Below are positions 44,663 through 53,931 of a stretch of 64,000 bases of DNA, in pieces. The notes under the pieces are model-generated. The model worked only from the letters and a program-made list of their open reading frames with translations. It ran no database searches and was not told where the DNA came from. The stretch covers positions 1-64,000 of the forward strand of contig NZ_JABXWI010000033.1 of assembly GCF_014930365.1 (NCBI RefSeq), read 5' to 3'. The DNA comes from Streptomyces caniscabiei (GTDB lineage Bacteria > Actinomycetota > Actinomycetes > Streptomycetales > Streptomycetaceae). Both the position numbers and the translations under genes were made by a program. Each line of letters starts with the position of its first letter. Position 1 is the stretch's first letter.

Positions 44663-45281
44663 AGCTGTCGGTGCACGAGGGCCAGTGGTCTACCGCCCAC
44701 TGCGGCCAACCCGGCCAGCCCGCCGGCGGGGTGGGGATCTCGCCCCCGGCGAGTTCGGCGGCGTCAGGCACCTGGAACTGCTCCCGCCATTGGTCTACGT
44801 CGGTCTCGCTCATGGGAAACGTCTGATGCGGTGTCGTCGCCTGGCGGTGCGCGATGCGGGCGAGCTGGACCTCCCTGTCCACAGGCACGTAGACCACCTG
44901 ACATGCTGCCCCGGCCGAGCGTGCCAGCCAGCGCAGTGCCGACCGTTCATCGCGGCCCCAGAGCCCGTAGTCGAGCACGACGCTGGCCCCCAGCCGCAGC
45001 GCCTGAAGGGCGACCGAGATGAGCCGCCCTTCGAGCACCCAGCGCTTTCCGTCGGCCATCGAGTCGCCGAACAGCGGGATCATCCAGTCGTCTGGGGTCA
45101 GCCGCAGCGCCCGGTGCGTTGCGGCGAGCTCTTTGGCCCGGGTGGTCTTCCCGGCTCCGGGGAGCCCGACCATCAGGAGCAGGGTGGCGACAGGCGGATC
45201 CTGGGCGACGCCGGGGCTGGCTCCATGCGGGCAAGGGGATGGGCTTTTGTGCTGTGAATCGAAGCGCTGGGACTGAGGCAT
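44661..45281 (-). CDS. P-loop ATP-binding kinase-like protein (AAA_33 type)
   Basis: This protein of about 206 residues carries Walker A GLPGAGKTT near residue 38, a downstream LTPDDWM segment and a VVLDYGLWGRDER region typical of the AAA_33 / zeta-toxin-like small kinase group. The ATG at 45281 with GGGAAG just upstream is chosen; the frame is open for 22 more residues. Family members phosphorylate small molecules such as nucleosides or antibiotics, or act as toxins, so the substrate cannot be named. It stands alone between IS debris and an aldo/keto reductase gene. The stop codon lies at the edge of a strong hairpin. Confidence 0.8.
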   Translation of the reverse strand: MPQSQRFDSQHKSPSPCPHGASPGVAQDPPVATLLLMVGLPGAGKTTRAKELAATHRALRLTPDDWMIPLFGDSMADGKRWVLEGRLISVALQALRLGASVVLDYGLWGRDERSALRWLARSAGAACQVVYVPVDREVQLARIAHRQATTPHQTFPMSETDVDQWREQFQVPDAAELAGGEIPTPPAGWPGWPQWAVDHWPSCTDS

Positions 45282-45698
45282 GACTTCCCTGATCAGGCAG
45301 TATGGCCCGGCAGCACAGTAGTAAGGGAGTGGCTGCCGGCAGGACACTGATCCGGCGGTACGTCGTGGCGCTGGCCCCGGCCGGGGCCGGCAACGAGGCC
45401 GCGGTTATGGGCATCCGCGGGTACCGCCGCTAAGCGGCGGTACGGGTGGTCATGGCAGCGCAGCAACACATGCCTTCACCGTAGCCGACAGCGCTGGCAG
45501 ATCATTTAGGTGGGATGAATCACGAAGGGTCGGCCTTGCCCCCAGCGGCCCCGGCCACAGCGGAGGGTCCCCGCTTCCGGCCCGGCCCCGCCGGCGCGCT
45601 TCGCTTCGCGCACGCTTGACTTCGCGCGCGCTCCAACCTGAAGACTCCCTCCCGAGGCCCGATGAACGGGCCGAACGGGCTCAACGGGAGGTATCGGT
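45282..45698. other. intergenic region with no recognised gene
   Basis: About 415 bases between the divergent kinase and aldo/keto reductase genes. The overlapping frames are Arg/Pro-rich shadows. It should hold both promoters, but no convincing -10/-35 pair or operator was identified. Confidence 0.5.
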
Positions 45699-46682
45699 AT
45701 GAAATACCGCATGATCGGCAGTGACCCGAGGACCCGTCGTGAGGTGAGCGTGCTGTCGCTCGGCGCGATGCTGTTCGGTTCACGGACGGACGAGAAGACG
45801 TCGTTGGCCGTGCTCGACCGTTACGTCGAGGCCGGCGGCACCTTCATCGACACGTCCGACAACTACGCCTTCTGGATCGACGGCGGTCAGGGCGGCCAGA
45901 GTGAGGAACTGCTCGGACGGTGGCGCCGCAGCCGGGGGATAGGCACCGAGATTGTCATCGCCACCAAGCTCGGCGCCCGGCCCCTCGCCCCCGGCACCAG
46001 CTACGTCGACAACGCCGAGGGCCTGTCGGCGAAGGTGATCCGGGAGTCGGCGGAACGCAGCCGGGAGCGCCTCGGGGTGGAGCGGCTCGACCTGCTCTAC
46101 GCGCACATCGAGGACCGTACGGTTCCGCCGAGGGAGACGGTCGAGGCGTTCGGGGAACTCGTCGCCGAGGGCACGGTCGGGCTGCTCGGTGTGAGCAACC
46201 ACGCCATGTGGCGCGTGGAGCGGGCCCGCGCCCTCGCCGCCGCGGCGGGGCTGCCGGGTTACGAGGTGCTCCAGTACCACCACAGCTATCTGCGGCCGCG
46301 GACCGACGTCCCCAACGCCCTCTGGGCGCACGGCACGCTCGGCGCGGCCACCGCCGAACTGCTGAGCTACCTGGAGGCCGAGCCGGACCTCACCCTCGTG
46401 GCCTACTCGCCGCTGCTCACCGGCGGCTACGTACGCCCCGAGAAGCTTCAGCGCGACTACGACCACCCGGGCACGCCGGCCCGGATGAAGGTGCTGCGGG
46501 AGGTGGCGCGGGAGACCGGGGCGACCGTCAACCAGGTCGTGCTGGCGTGGCAGTTGGGCGGCCCGCTCCCGATCGTGCCGCTCGCGGGGGTCTCCTCGGT
46601 GGCGCAGCTGGAGGAGAACCTCGCCGCCGTGGACCTGGAGCTGACCGCCGAACAACGGCACCGGCTCGACGCGGCGCACTGA
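45699..46682 (+). CDS. aldo/keto reductase
   Basis: The 327-residue protein is a TIM-barrel oxidoreductase of the aldo/keto reductase superfamily. The catalytic tetrad can be placed: Asp and Tyr in DTSDNYAFW, Lys in ATKLGARP and His in LLYAHIEDR. The NADPH-binding region SNHAMW ... VAYSPLLTGG ... PIVPLAGVSSVAQLEENL is intact. GGGAGG lies six bases before the ATG. It reduces aldehydes or ketones with NADPH; the physiological substrate is unknown. It is one of three intact aldo/keto reductase genes within about 8 kb. A broken MarR-type regulator gene converges on it. Confidence 0.92.
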   Translation: MKYRMIGSDPRTRREVSVLSLGAMLFGSRTDEKTSLAVLDRYVEAGGTFIDTSDNYAFWIDGGQGGQSEELLGRWRRSRGIGTEIVIATKLGARPLAPGTSYVDNAEGLSAKVIRESAERSRERLGVERLDLLYAHIEDRTVPPRETVEAFGELVAEGTVGLLGVSNHAMWRVERARALAAAAGLPGYEVLQYHHSYLRPRTDVPNALWAHGTLGAATAELLSYLEAEPDLTLVAYSPLLTGGYVRPEKLQRDYDHPGTPARMKVLREVARETGATVNQVVLAWQLGGPLPIVPLAGVSSVAQLEENLAAVDLELTAEQRHRLDAAH

Positions 46683-46779
46683 ACCGGCGCGCGGCCCGCT
46701 GACCTGGCGCTGGCCCGTGCACTGCCGGCGCGCCAGGACACGAGGTGACCGGGCGCGCCGGGCGCCCCGGGGCCGGCAC

Positions 46780-47239
46780 CGCTCGGCCCTGGCTGACGTT
46801 CGCGGTGAGCAGGCGCAGCAACTGCTGGGTGAGGGTGTGCTGCTCGGGGGACAGGCCCATCACGGCGCCGATGTCCACCGGTACGGTCCGGGCCCGCTCC
46901 TCCAGCCGGGCCCGGCCTCGGTGAGGCGGATGGCGACGGAACGCTCGTCGTCCGGGCGGCGTTCGCGGCGGAGCAGGCCGCCGGCCTCCAGGCGCTTCAG
47001 GAGCGGGGAGAGCGTGCTGGACTCCGGCTGGAGCGCGGCGCCCAGGTCGCGCCCGGATATCGAGTCCTGCTCCCAGAGGGCCAGCATGACCAGGTACTGG
47101 GGATAGGTCAGGCCCAGCTCCTCCAGCAGGGCCGGTAGCGGGCCGTGACGGCGCGCGAGGCGGCGTACAGCGCGAAACAGAGCTGGTCGTCCAGGAGCAG
47201 GGTGTGCCCCTGCGCCGGTTCCGCTCCGGCGGTGCCCAC
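46780..47239 (-). pseudogene. MarR-family transcriptional regulator, two frameshifts
   Basis: Three reading frames on the minus strand must be joined to recover a MarR/OhrR-like protein. The first has DDQLCFALYAASRAVTARYR. The second has the winged helix: YLVMLALWEQDSISGRDLGA, then SSTLSPLLKRLEAGGLL and RRPDDERSVAIRLTEAG. The third has MGLSPEQHTLTQQLLRLLTA. Each junction is explained by loss of one base in a C/G run, at about 47130 (RPCW in place of RPLLE) and about 46915 (GPGW in place of GARLE). The usual stop codon is also gone. It is non-functional unless these are sequencing errors. A GTG at 47239 is a possible start. Confidence 0.8.
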
Positions 47240-47862
47240 GAGTTCGCCGAGCAGGGCCTGCCGGTGGTGTCCGCGTCCGGGTGACCGTCCTTGTGCAGTT
47301 CGTACCAGTCCCGGAAGATGGCGCGGGCTGTGAAGAAGGCGTCCTTGCGGCCGGCGATGAGGCCCTGGCTATGTCGATGAGTGGTGGCTCTGGCTCAACT
47401 AGTGTGATGCAGTCACTTACCGTGATGCCGGAGCCTCGGGGAATCGAACGTGAAATTGCCCGAAAACAGCGGGCCTTGCTGCCCTTCAGGGTGAGGGTGC
47501 GGAGCCGTGAACGAGGTACCGCCCTGCCTGCCGGAGATGCTGTTCAGGTCGCTCGCCGACGTGGTGGTGACGTCGGTCGCGAGAGCGCAGTGGTGTCGCA
47601 GTTCAGCGACGCGGCGCAGCAGAGTGCGAACCGTCTGGTTACCGTGGCCTCGCTCTTGCCGATTCCCACGGAGCCGTAGGGTAGGCGCCGTCGACTACGA
47701 CCTCGGGGGCGTCTCGGGCGCGGGCCTGCTTACGCACGTTCAGTGAGGTGTGGCAGCGGCTGTTGGAGACGTGCTGCGGCTGAACGGCGACGTACAAGAA
47801 GCCAGGGGAGGGCTTCCCGGGCTACCGTGAGTGGTGGGGCCGATCCTTCGGAGGGCTGAGCC
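47240..47862. other. gene-poor region with possible gene debris
   Basis: No intact gene. At 47270-47375 a minus-strand frame reads GRKDAFFTARAIFRDWYELH and looks like the tail of a lost protein that I do not recognise. The plus-strand ORF at 47281-47679 is not convincing. A sharp change of composition near 47400 suggests a join between unrelated pieces. Confidence 0.4.
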
Positions 47863-48156
47863 GTGGCCTCGCGCTCGCACCGCTTACTGACGCCCGACGA
47901 CCTCGGACCGCTGCTGCTCCTCGCCGTCCATGAGGTGAACCGCAGCCTGCGCACCGAGGCCCTCGCGGCGTGCGCCGCGCTCCCGCTGGACGAACCGGCT
48001 GCGGAGGAGGTCGCGGAGCTGGTCCTCAGCTATTTCCGGGCGGAGGCCCTGGTGCCGGGCTCCCTGGTCGAGGCGGCCGGACACCTCCCTGTGATCGAGG
48101 TGCGGGCCGTTCTGGAAGGGGGGCCGCCGGCGACGGCTCGGCCGGCCCGAACGTGA
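47863..48156 (+). CDS. small hypothetical protein
   Basis: The GTG at 47863 has GGAGG eight bases upstream and opens a 97-residue frame with normal composition (HRLLTPDDLGPLLLLAVHEV, then acidic-hydrophobic helices with AAEEVAELVLSYFR). No family is recognised. It looks like a real, compact alpha-helical cytoplasmic protein, but its neighbours are pseudogenes, so it may itself be a remnant. Confidence 0.45.
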   Translation: MASRSHRLLTPDDLGPLLLLAVHEVNRSLRTEALAACAALPLDEPAAEEVAELVLSYFRAEALVPGSLVEAAGHLPVIEVRAVLEGGPPATARPART

Positions 48157-48284
48157 TCGGCCGTTCCTCCGTACGCTGCTGGAGTCGATCACACGGGGAG
48201 TGCGGGATGCGGTACGGCGTGGGGGTAGAGGAGCTCGCGGTTTTCAGTTGAGTCGGTGCCTTTGATGGGGGAGGGTCTGTGGTC

Positions 48285-48625
48285 ATGGAGGCGCCGGAAT
48301 CCCAAGCCTCGGCGAGGGGGACCATGTGGCGCTGTCGAGCTTGGCGGGGGCGCTGACTTCCTGCTCGTCGTAGTACGACAGCCACTCGCCGTCGGCCAGC
48401 TTGCAGCAGGGCGACACGGCCGGGGCCTCGGACGCTTCGGCCAGGAGCACCTCGGCGCGGGAGTGGCAGCCGTCCGCAGAGTCCAGGCCGGTGTTCCAGT
48501 GCTTGAACTTGTCGCGGTGTAACCGACACGGGACTCCTCGGCGACCGGGATCCGGCCGACCGCGTAGGAGAGGGGAAAGTTTGCGCTGCTGCGGCGGGCA
48601 GGACGGCGTTCGCTGCGGCGGGCAT
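48285..48625 (-). pseudogene. secreted HNH endonuclease-family (DUF1524/GmrSD C-terminal-like) protein, frameshifted and truncated
   Basis: Pieces in different minus-strand frames match the actinobacterial DUF1524-type HNH proteins in order: YAVGRIPVAEESRVGYT, then DKFKHWNTGLDSADGCHSRA, LLAEASEAPAV, LADGEWLSYYDEQEV, and finally HMVPLAEAWDSGAS containing the HNH histidine. One base is missing between GYT and DKFKHW, where ACCCGC would restore the frame, and another just before HMVPLAEAW. The protein breaks off at about 48288, far short of the family length. An Ala-rich start resembling a signal peptide lies near 48625. It is inactive. Confidence 0.72.
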
Positions 48626-48840
48626 GACGAGCGGGGTAAGGGTGAGCCCAGCCGCAGTCGGACCTCCGCACCATCACAGCCCTGACCTGGGCCCCGTGAT
48701 GCGCGGGCAGCGCCGAGCGGGTTCGCGCCCGTATCGAAGCCTGTGGTCCTGCTCCGGCGCGGCGCGCGGGGCGGCTGTTCGCCGGTGGGCCGTGACGGTG
48801 CTCCGGCTCGGCCGACCGCGACCGGCCGGCCCGGCTCATG

Positions 48841-49860
48841 TCAGCGGCGCCGCTGGTCGGCCCGCAGTTCGAAGTCGCCGTAGCTGTTGTCGACCGGGTT
48901 GACGGTGACGCCCGGTGCGACGATCTCGTCGATGGCGTCGAGGATGTCGGACGACAGCGTGACGTCGGCGGCGGGCAGGAACGCCTCCAGTTGCTCCATG
49001 GTCCGCGGCCCGATGATCGCCGAGGTGACGCCGGGGTGGTTGATGACGAAGGCGACTGCCAGCTCGATCAGGGTGAGGCCGGCCTTCTCCGCGAGGAGCG
49101 TGAGCTGTTCGACGGCGTCGAGCTTGCGCTGGTTGGCCGGGCTGCTCATGTCGAAACGGGCCTGCGGGCGCGCGGCTGAGGCCGGCCCCGAGGCGGCGTT
49201 CTTGCGGTAGCGGCCCGAGAGCCAGCCGCCGGAGAGCGGACTGTAGGTCAGGGTGCCCATGCCATGACGGCGCACGGTGGGCAGGACGTCCTCCTCAATG
49301 CCGCGGACCAGGAGCGAGTACGGCGGCTGTTCGGCGACGAACCGCTCCAAGTGCCGTTCCCGGGAAGCCCATTGGGCCTCCACGATCTGGGAGCCGGAGT
49401 AGGACGAGGAGCCGATGTAGCGGACCTTGCCCTGGTGGACGAGGTCGGACAGGGCGCCGAGGGTCTCTGCGACGTCGGTGTCGGGGCTGGGGCGGTGGAC
49501 CTGGTAGAGGTCGATGTGGTCGGTGCCCAGGCGCCGCAGGGAGTTCTCGACCGCGCGGGTGATCCAGAGCCGGGAGCCGCCTCGCTGGTTGGGGTCGTCC
49601 TGGTCCATCGGCATGAAGAACTTCGTGGCCAGGAAGACGCTGTCGCGGCGGCCCTTGAGGGCCTTGCCGACGATCTCCTCGGAGACGCCGGCGGAGTACA
49701 CGTCGGCGGTGTCGACGAAGTTGATGCCTGCGTCGAGGGCGCGGTGGATGATGCGGAGGGAGTCGGCCTCGTCCTCGTTGCCCCACGGGCCGAACATCAT
49801 GGCTCCCAGGCACAGCGGGCTGAGCTGGACACCGGTGCGGCCGAGCGGTCGGTACTGCAT
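48841..49860 (-). CDS. aldo/keto reductase
   Basis: The 339-residue protein has the aldo/keto reductase tetrad: Asp and Tyr in DTADVYSAG, Lys in ATKFFMP and His in YQVHRPSPDTD. Late NADPH-binding motifs follow (TYSPLSGGWLSGRY, SAIIGPRTMEQLEAFL). The sequence resembles the YhdN/Tas-like group that reduces aldehydes. It is transcribed away from the MFS gene and downstream of the XRE regulator gene on the same strand (25-base gap), so the two may form an operon. The substrate is unknown. Confidence 0.92.
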   Translation of the reverse strand: MQYRPLGRTGVQLSPLCLGAMMFGPWGNEDEADSLRIIHRALDAGINFVDTADVYSAGVSEEIVGKALKGRRDSVFLATKFFMPMDQDDPNQRGGSRLWITRAVENSLRRLGTDHIDLYQVHRPSPDTDVAETLGALSDLVHQGKVRYIGSSSYSGSQIVEAQWASRERHLERFVAEQPPYSLLVRGIEEDVLPTVRRHGMGTLTYSPLSGGWLSGRYRKNAASGPASAARPQARFDMSSPANQRKLDAVEQLTLLAEKAGLTLIELAVAFVINHPGVTSAIIGPRTMEQLEAFLPAADVTLSSDILDAIDEIVAPGVTVNPVDNSYGDFELRADQRRR

Positions 49861-49885
49861 GAAGTGTCTCTCCTCGTACGTCGGG

Positions 49886-50788
49886 TCAGTCGTTCCCGGC
49901 GGGGGCGGGTGTGCTGGTGGTGGTTGTCCAGCTGGCGAGGAGGCCGAGTGCCTCCTGCTCCGCCGAGTCGGGTTCGGGGGTGTAGAAGTTGAGGCGCAGG
50001 CCGGGGTCGGACGGCAGTTCCATCGCCTCGTAGGGCAGGGCGAGGTCGCCGACCAGGGGGTGGTGGAGCTTCTTCAGGCCGGAGCGGTGGAACTTGACGT
50101 CGTGGCGTGCCCACCGTTCGGCGAACTCGTCGCTCCTGGTGGTCAGTTCACCGATCAGGTCGGTCAGCGCCTTGTCGTGCGGGGCGCGGCCCGTCTCGTT
50201 GCGAAGGAAGGCGACCGCGTCGTCGGCGCCCTTGGTCCAGTCGACCCAGAAGTCCTGGCTGGCGGGGTCCAGGAACACGTAGCGGGCGGTGTTGACCGGC
50301 CCGCGCTGGGCGAACAGGGGCGAGTCGAAGACCGGTGCGTACAGGGCGCGGCCCAGCGTGTTGCTGGCCACGATGTCGAAGCGGGCGTTGCGTACGTACG
50401 CCGGTACTCCGGCCATGGAGTCGAGGAGGCGCAGGATCGTGGGGCGTACCCGGGACGCGGTCACCGCGGGGCGGCGGCCCGACGGGGTCTGGGCGCGGGC
50501 CAGGTCGTAGAGGTGGGTGCGTTCGGCCTCGTTGAGCTGCAGTGCGTGTGCGAGGGATTCGAGGACCGCGTCGGAGGCGCCGCTGAGGTTTCCGCGTTCG
50601 AGACGGACGTAGTAGTCCACGCTCATGCCCGCGAGCAGCGCGACCTCCTCGCGGCGCAGCCCCTCGACGCGGCGGTTGCCGCCGTATACCGGCAGCCCGG
50701 CCTGTTCGGGGGTGATGCGGGCCCGCCGGGTGCTCAGGAACTCCTTGACGTCGGCGGCCAGTTTCTTCTTGTCGGGGGGCAGGGACAC
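49886..50788 (-). CDS. XRE-family transcriptional regulator with MmyB-like ligand domain
   Basis: The GTG at 50788 has AGGAG five bases upstream and gives 300 residues; longer open frame upstream is ignored. The N-terminal Cro/XRE helix-turn-helix (about residues 30-80) has the typical GLRREEVALLAGMSVDYYVR motif and RLERG. The C-terminal part (about 105-270) fits the MmyB-like ligand-binding fold (ARFDIVASNTLGRALYA, PLVGDLALPYEAMEL). Related Streptomyces proteins control divergent oxidoreductase or exporter genes. The intergenic region of about 190 bases to the MFS gene probably contains its operator. Confidence 0.9.
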   Translation of the reverse strand: MSLPPDKKKLAADVKEFLSTRRARITPEQAGLPVYGGNRRVEGLRREEVALLAGMSVDYYVRLERGNLSGASDAVLESLAHALQLNEAERTHLYDLARAQTPSGRRPAVTASRVRPTILRLLDSMAGVPAYVRNARFDIVASNTLGRALYAPVFDSPLFAQRGPVNTARYVFLDPASQDFWVDWTKGADDAVAFLRNETGRAPHDKALTDLIGELTTRSDEFAERWARHDVKFHRSGLKKLHHPLVGDLALPYEAMELPSDPGLRLNFYTPEPDSAEQEALGLLASWTTTTSTPAPAGND

Positions 50789-50979
50789 GGGTACTCCTCG
50801 GTGATCGGCGTGGATCTTGTGCCGGTTTCTCCACCGTAGGCCGGTTGGCGAACGGCTGCGAGGTACTGCCAGTACCTGGAACAGCAGTGACTCCCACCTG
50901 CGGGCCCGCGCGCGTTTTGCTGGAGAGGACCGAGGCCGGGGCCACGAACCCCGACTCTGCACCGACCCGAAGGGACATC

Positions 50980-52440
50980 GTGCGCACCGCACCCGTACCC
51001 GCCGCCCGAGCCGAAGACGCGGCGGACCAGAGCGCCAAGGCCACCGCCGACGCTCCGGCCCGCGCGACGCTGATCCTCACGATCATCTGCGTCAGCTACT
51101 TCATGGTCATCCTCGACAACTCGATCGTCTTCACCGGGCTGCCGCAGATCCAGTTGGCCATGGGGTTCTCCGCGACCGGACTGTCCTGGATCACCAACGC
51201 CTACGTGCTGGTCTTCGGCGGACTGCTGCTCCTGGGCGCGCGGGCCGGTGACCTGTTCGGGCATCGCAGGATGTTCGTGCTCTCCCTGATCGTCTTCTCG
51301 CTGGCCTCGCTCCTGGTGGGCGCCGCGCAGACCCAGGGGTGGCTCATCGGCGCCCGTGCCCTCCAGGGCGTCGGCGCCGCGGTGCTTGCCCCCTCCGCGC
51401 TGTCCCTGCTCACGCGCAGCTTCGCCGAGGGCGGGGCCCGTAACCGGGCGATGGCCGCCTACAGTGCGGTCGCCGGTCTCGGTGCCTCGCTCGGTCTGGT
51501 GGTCGGGGGACTGGCCGCCGACCTGGTCTCGTGGCGGGCCGGCTTCTTCCTCAACGTCCCGGTCGGCCTCGTGATGATCTGGCTCGCGGTGCGGCACCTG
51601 TCCGAGACCGAGCGCCGCCGCGGCGGCTTCGACGTGGTCGGCGCGCTCCTCGCGACCCTCGGATCGACCGCTGTGGTCCTCGGCATCGTGGACGCCGCGG
51701 ACTTCGGCTGGAGCGCCCCGGCGACGGTGGGCCCACTGATGGCCGGTCTGGTGCTGCTGGGCCTGTTCGTCGCGGTGGAGCGGCGGGCCGCGCAGCCGAT
51801 CGTGCCACTGCGGCTGTTCGCCGCCCGGGAACGCAGCGGCGCCTACCTGGCGCGGATGCTCTACATGGGCGCGATGATCGGGTTCTTCTTCTTCACCGCC
51901 CAGTACGTGCAGAGCGTGTACCACTGGACGCCCTTGCAGGCCGGTCTAGCCTTCCTGCCGATGACGCTGGTCAACTTCGTCGTCGCCGTGCAGGTGCCCC
52001 GCCTGCTGGAGCGGGCTCGCAGGCCCCTGGTGCTCCTGGCCGGGGTCGCGTTGACCGCGGCCGGCATGGTGTGGCTCAGCCGCCTCGGCCTGCACACCCC
52101 GTACGCCACGGGCGTGGCACTGCCGATGATCCTGATCGGCGTCGGGCAGGGCCTGGCGCTGGCCCCGATGACCTCCAGCGGCGTCGACGGCGTCGCCCCC
52201 GAGGACGCCGGTGCCGCGGCGGGCCTGGTCAACACCGTGCACCAGATCGGCAGCGCGCTGAGCCTGAGCAGCCTCACCGCCGCCGCGGCCACCGTCGCCA
52301 CCGGCTCCACGACCGCCGACATCGCATCCCGCTCGGGCGCGGCCCTGACCGGCTCCGCCGTCCTGCTGGCGCTCGCGGTCGCCGCCGTTCTCACCCTGAT
52401 CGTGCCCTCCCGCGCCACCCGCACCGAAAGGTCTCTGTGA
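50980..52440 (+). CDS. MFS exporter, DHA2 (14-helix) type
   Basis: The GTG at 50980 with GAAGGGA five to six bases upstream gives a 486-residue protein with about 14 hydrophobic segments. Family motifs are visible: the loop GDLFGHRRMFVLSL after helix 2 and motif C-like GLGASLGLVVGGLAAD in helix 5, typical of proton-drug antiporters. It is expected to export small toxic compounds across the cytoplasmic membrane. It diverges from the XRE regulator gene and overlaps the following aldo/keto reductase gene by TGATG, so the pair is translationally coupled and probably controlled by that regulator. Confidence 0.9.
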   Translation: MRTAPVPAARAEDAADQSAKATADAPARATLILTIICVSYFMVILDNSIVFTGLPQIQLAMGFSATGLSWITNAYVLVFGGLLLLGARAGDLFGHRRMFVLSLIVFSLASLLVGAAQTQGWLIGARALQGVGAAVLAPSALSLLTRSFAEGGARNRAMAAYSAVAGLGASLGLVVGGLAADLVSWRAGFFLNVPVGLVMIWLAVRHLSETERRRGGFDVVGALLATLGSTAVVLGIVDAADFGWSAPATVGPLMAGLVLLGLFVAVERRAAQPIVPLRLFAARERSGAYLARMLYMGAMIGFFFFTAQYVQSVYHWTPLQAGLAFLPMTLVNFVVAVQVPRLLERARRPLVLLAGVALTAAGMVWLSRLGLHTPYATGVALPMILIGVGQGLALAPMTSSGVDGVAPEDAGAAAGLVNTVHQIGSALSLSSLTAAAATVATGSTTADIASRSGAALTGSAVLLALAVAAVLTLIVPSRATRTERSL

Positions 52441-53324
52441 TGCAGACCCTCACCCTCAACAACGGCGTACAGATGCCCGCCCTGGGCCTCGGCGTGTTCC
52501 AGACCCCGCCCGACGAGACCATCGCCGCCGTCCGGGCGGCCCTCGACCTGGGCTACCGGCACATCGACACCGCCGCCGCGTACGGCAACGAACGCGAGGT
52601 CGGCCGGGCCATCCACGACTCCGGAGTGCCGCGCGAGGACATCTTCATCGAGACCAAGATCTGGATCAGCGACTACGGCCACCACGAGACCCTGCACGGC
52701 TTCGACAAGAGCGCCGCCAAGCTCGGCCTCGACCAGATCGACCTGCTCATCCTCCACCAGGCCCTGCCCTCCGACTTCGACAAGACCCTGGCCGCCTACC
52801 GGGCGCTGGAGAAGCTCCTGGCCGACGGCCGTGTCCGCGCCATCGGCGTCAGCAACTTCATGGTCGACCACCTGACCGCACTGCTGGATGCCACCTCCGT
52901 CGTCCCGGCGGTCAACCAGTTGGAGATCCACCCCTACTTCCAGCAGCGCGACGTCCTCGACTTCGACGACAGGCACCACATCCTCAACCAGGCGTGGTCC
53001 CCGATCGGCGGGATCACCTTCTACCCCGGCTATGGCGAGGACCGCCGAAGCGTCCTTCAGGACCCGGCCGTCACCCAGATCGCCGCCGCCCACGGCAAGA
53101 GCCCCGCTCAGGTACTGCTGCGTTGGGGCCTCCAGCAGGGCCGCTCGGTCATCCCCAAGTCCACCAAGCCCCACCGCATCGCCGAGAACATCGACGTCTT
53201 CGACTTCGCCCTCACCGCCGACGAGATGACCGCCCTCGACACGCTGGAGACCAGCCGCCGCGGCGGCCCCGAACCCGAGAACGTCACCCTCGCCGCCTAC
53301 GGCCGCGCCATCCCCGAAGCCTGA
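52440..53324 (+). CDS. aldo/keto reductase, 2,5-diketo-D-gluconate reductase-like
   Basis: The ATG at 52440 overlaps the MFS stop (TGATG) and gives 294 residues. The aldo/keto reductase tetrad is Asp and Tyr in HIDTAAAYGNE, Lys in ETKIWISDY and His in LLILHQALP. The NADPH-binding C-terminal motif VIPKSTKPHRIAENIDVFDF is complete. This group includes DkgA/DkgB-type enzymes that reduce methylglyoxal and diketogluconates. Coupling to an exporter suggests a stress or detoxification cassette. Its substrate is not determinable here. Confidence 0.93.
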   Translation: MQTLTLNNGVQMPALGLGVFQTPPDETIAAVRAALDLGYRHIDTAAAYGNEREVGRAIHDSGVPREDIFIETKIWISDYGHHETLHGFDKSAAKLGLDQIDLLILHQALPSDFDKTLAAYRALEKLLADGRVRAIGVSNFMVDHLTALLDATSVVPAVNQLEIHPYFQQRDVLDFDDRHHILNQAWSPIGGITFYPGYGEDRRSVLQDPAVTQIAAAHGKSPAQVLLRWGLQQGRSVIPKSTKPHRIAENIDVFDFALTADEMTALDTLETSRRGGPEPENVTLAAYGRAIPEA

Positions 53325-53355
53325 CAACACCGCCCACCTGCACCCAGGAACCACC

Positions 53356-53931
53356 ATGACCACTACCGTCAACGCGTTCGGCACCCACGAAGCGGGCAAG
53401 CCGCTGGTCCCCGTCACCATCGAGCGCCGCGACGTCGGCCCGCACGACGTCAAGCTCGACATCCTCTACTGCGGGATCTGCCACTCCGACATGAACTACG
53501 TCGACGGCACGTTCGGCCCGCTGGCCGTCAGCCCGCTCGTCCCCGGCCACGAGATCGTCGGCCGGGTCACCGAGACCGGCCGCGACGTCACCCGGCACCA
53601 GGTCGGCGACCTCGTCGGCATCGGCTGCATGGTCAACTCCTGCCGGACCTGCGACAACTGCCGGGCAGGCCAGGAGCAGTACTGCCTGACGGGCAACTGC
53701 GTGAAGATGGCCAAGGCCATGGGCGCCGACGTGACCGTCCTGTCCCAGTCCGCCAGTAAGCGCGAGGCCGCCGCGGCCCTGGGTGCCGACCACTACGCCG
53801 TGACCGGCGACGGGTCGGCGTTCACCGAGCTGGCCAACACCTTGCACATCATCCTGAACACCGTCAGCGCCCCGGTTTCGCTTCCCGACCACCTCGGGAT
53901 GCTGCGCCTGCACGGCACCATGGTCAATTGT
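53356..53931 (+). pseudogene. zinc-type alcohol dehydrogenase (CAD-like), internal deletion and truncated
   Basis: The N-terminal zinc-binding part is normal: ILYCGICHSDMNYVDG, PLVPGHEIVGRV, and the structural zinc cysteines in NSCRTCDNCRAGQEQYC. Immediately after CLTGN the sequence jumps in frame to CVKMAKAMGADVTVLSQSA. This omits about 70 residues that in relatives contain the second half of the catalytic domain and the GLGGLGH NADP-binding loop. The reading then runs to LRLHGTMVN and passes into an unrelated antiporter gene at about 53930. It is non-functional as a dehydrogenase. It follows the aldo/keto reductase gene by 31 bases and was probably once in the same operon. Confidence 0.85.

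Noticed and set aside
47281..47679. Plus-strand ORF with ATG-like start
   Set aside because: No ribosome site of note, no family resemblance, and it overlaps debris readable on the other strand.
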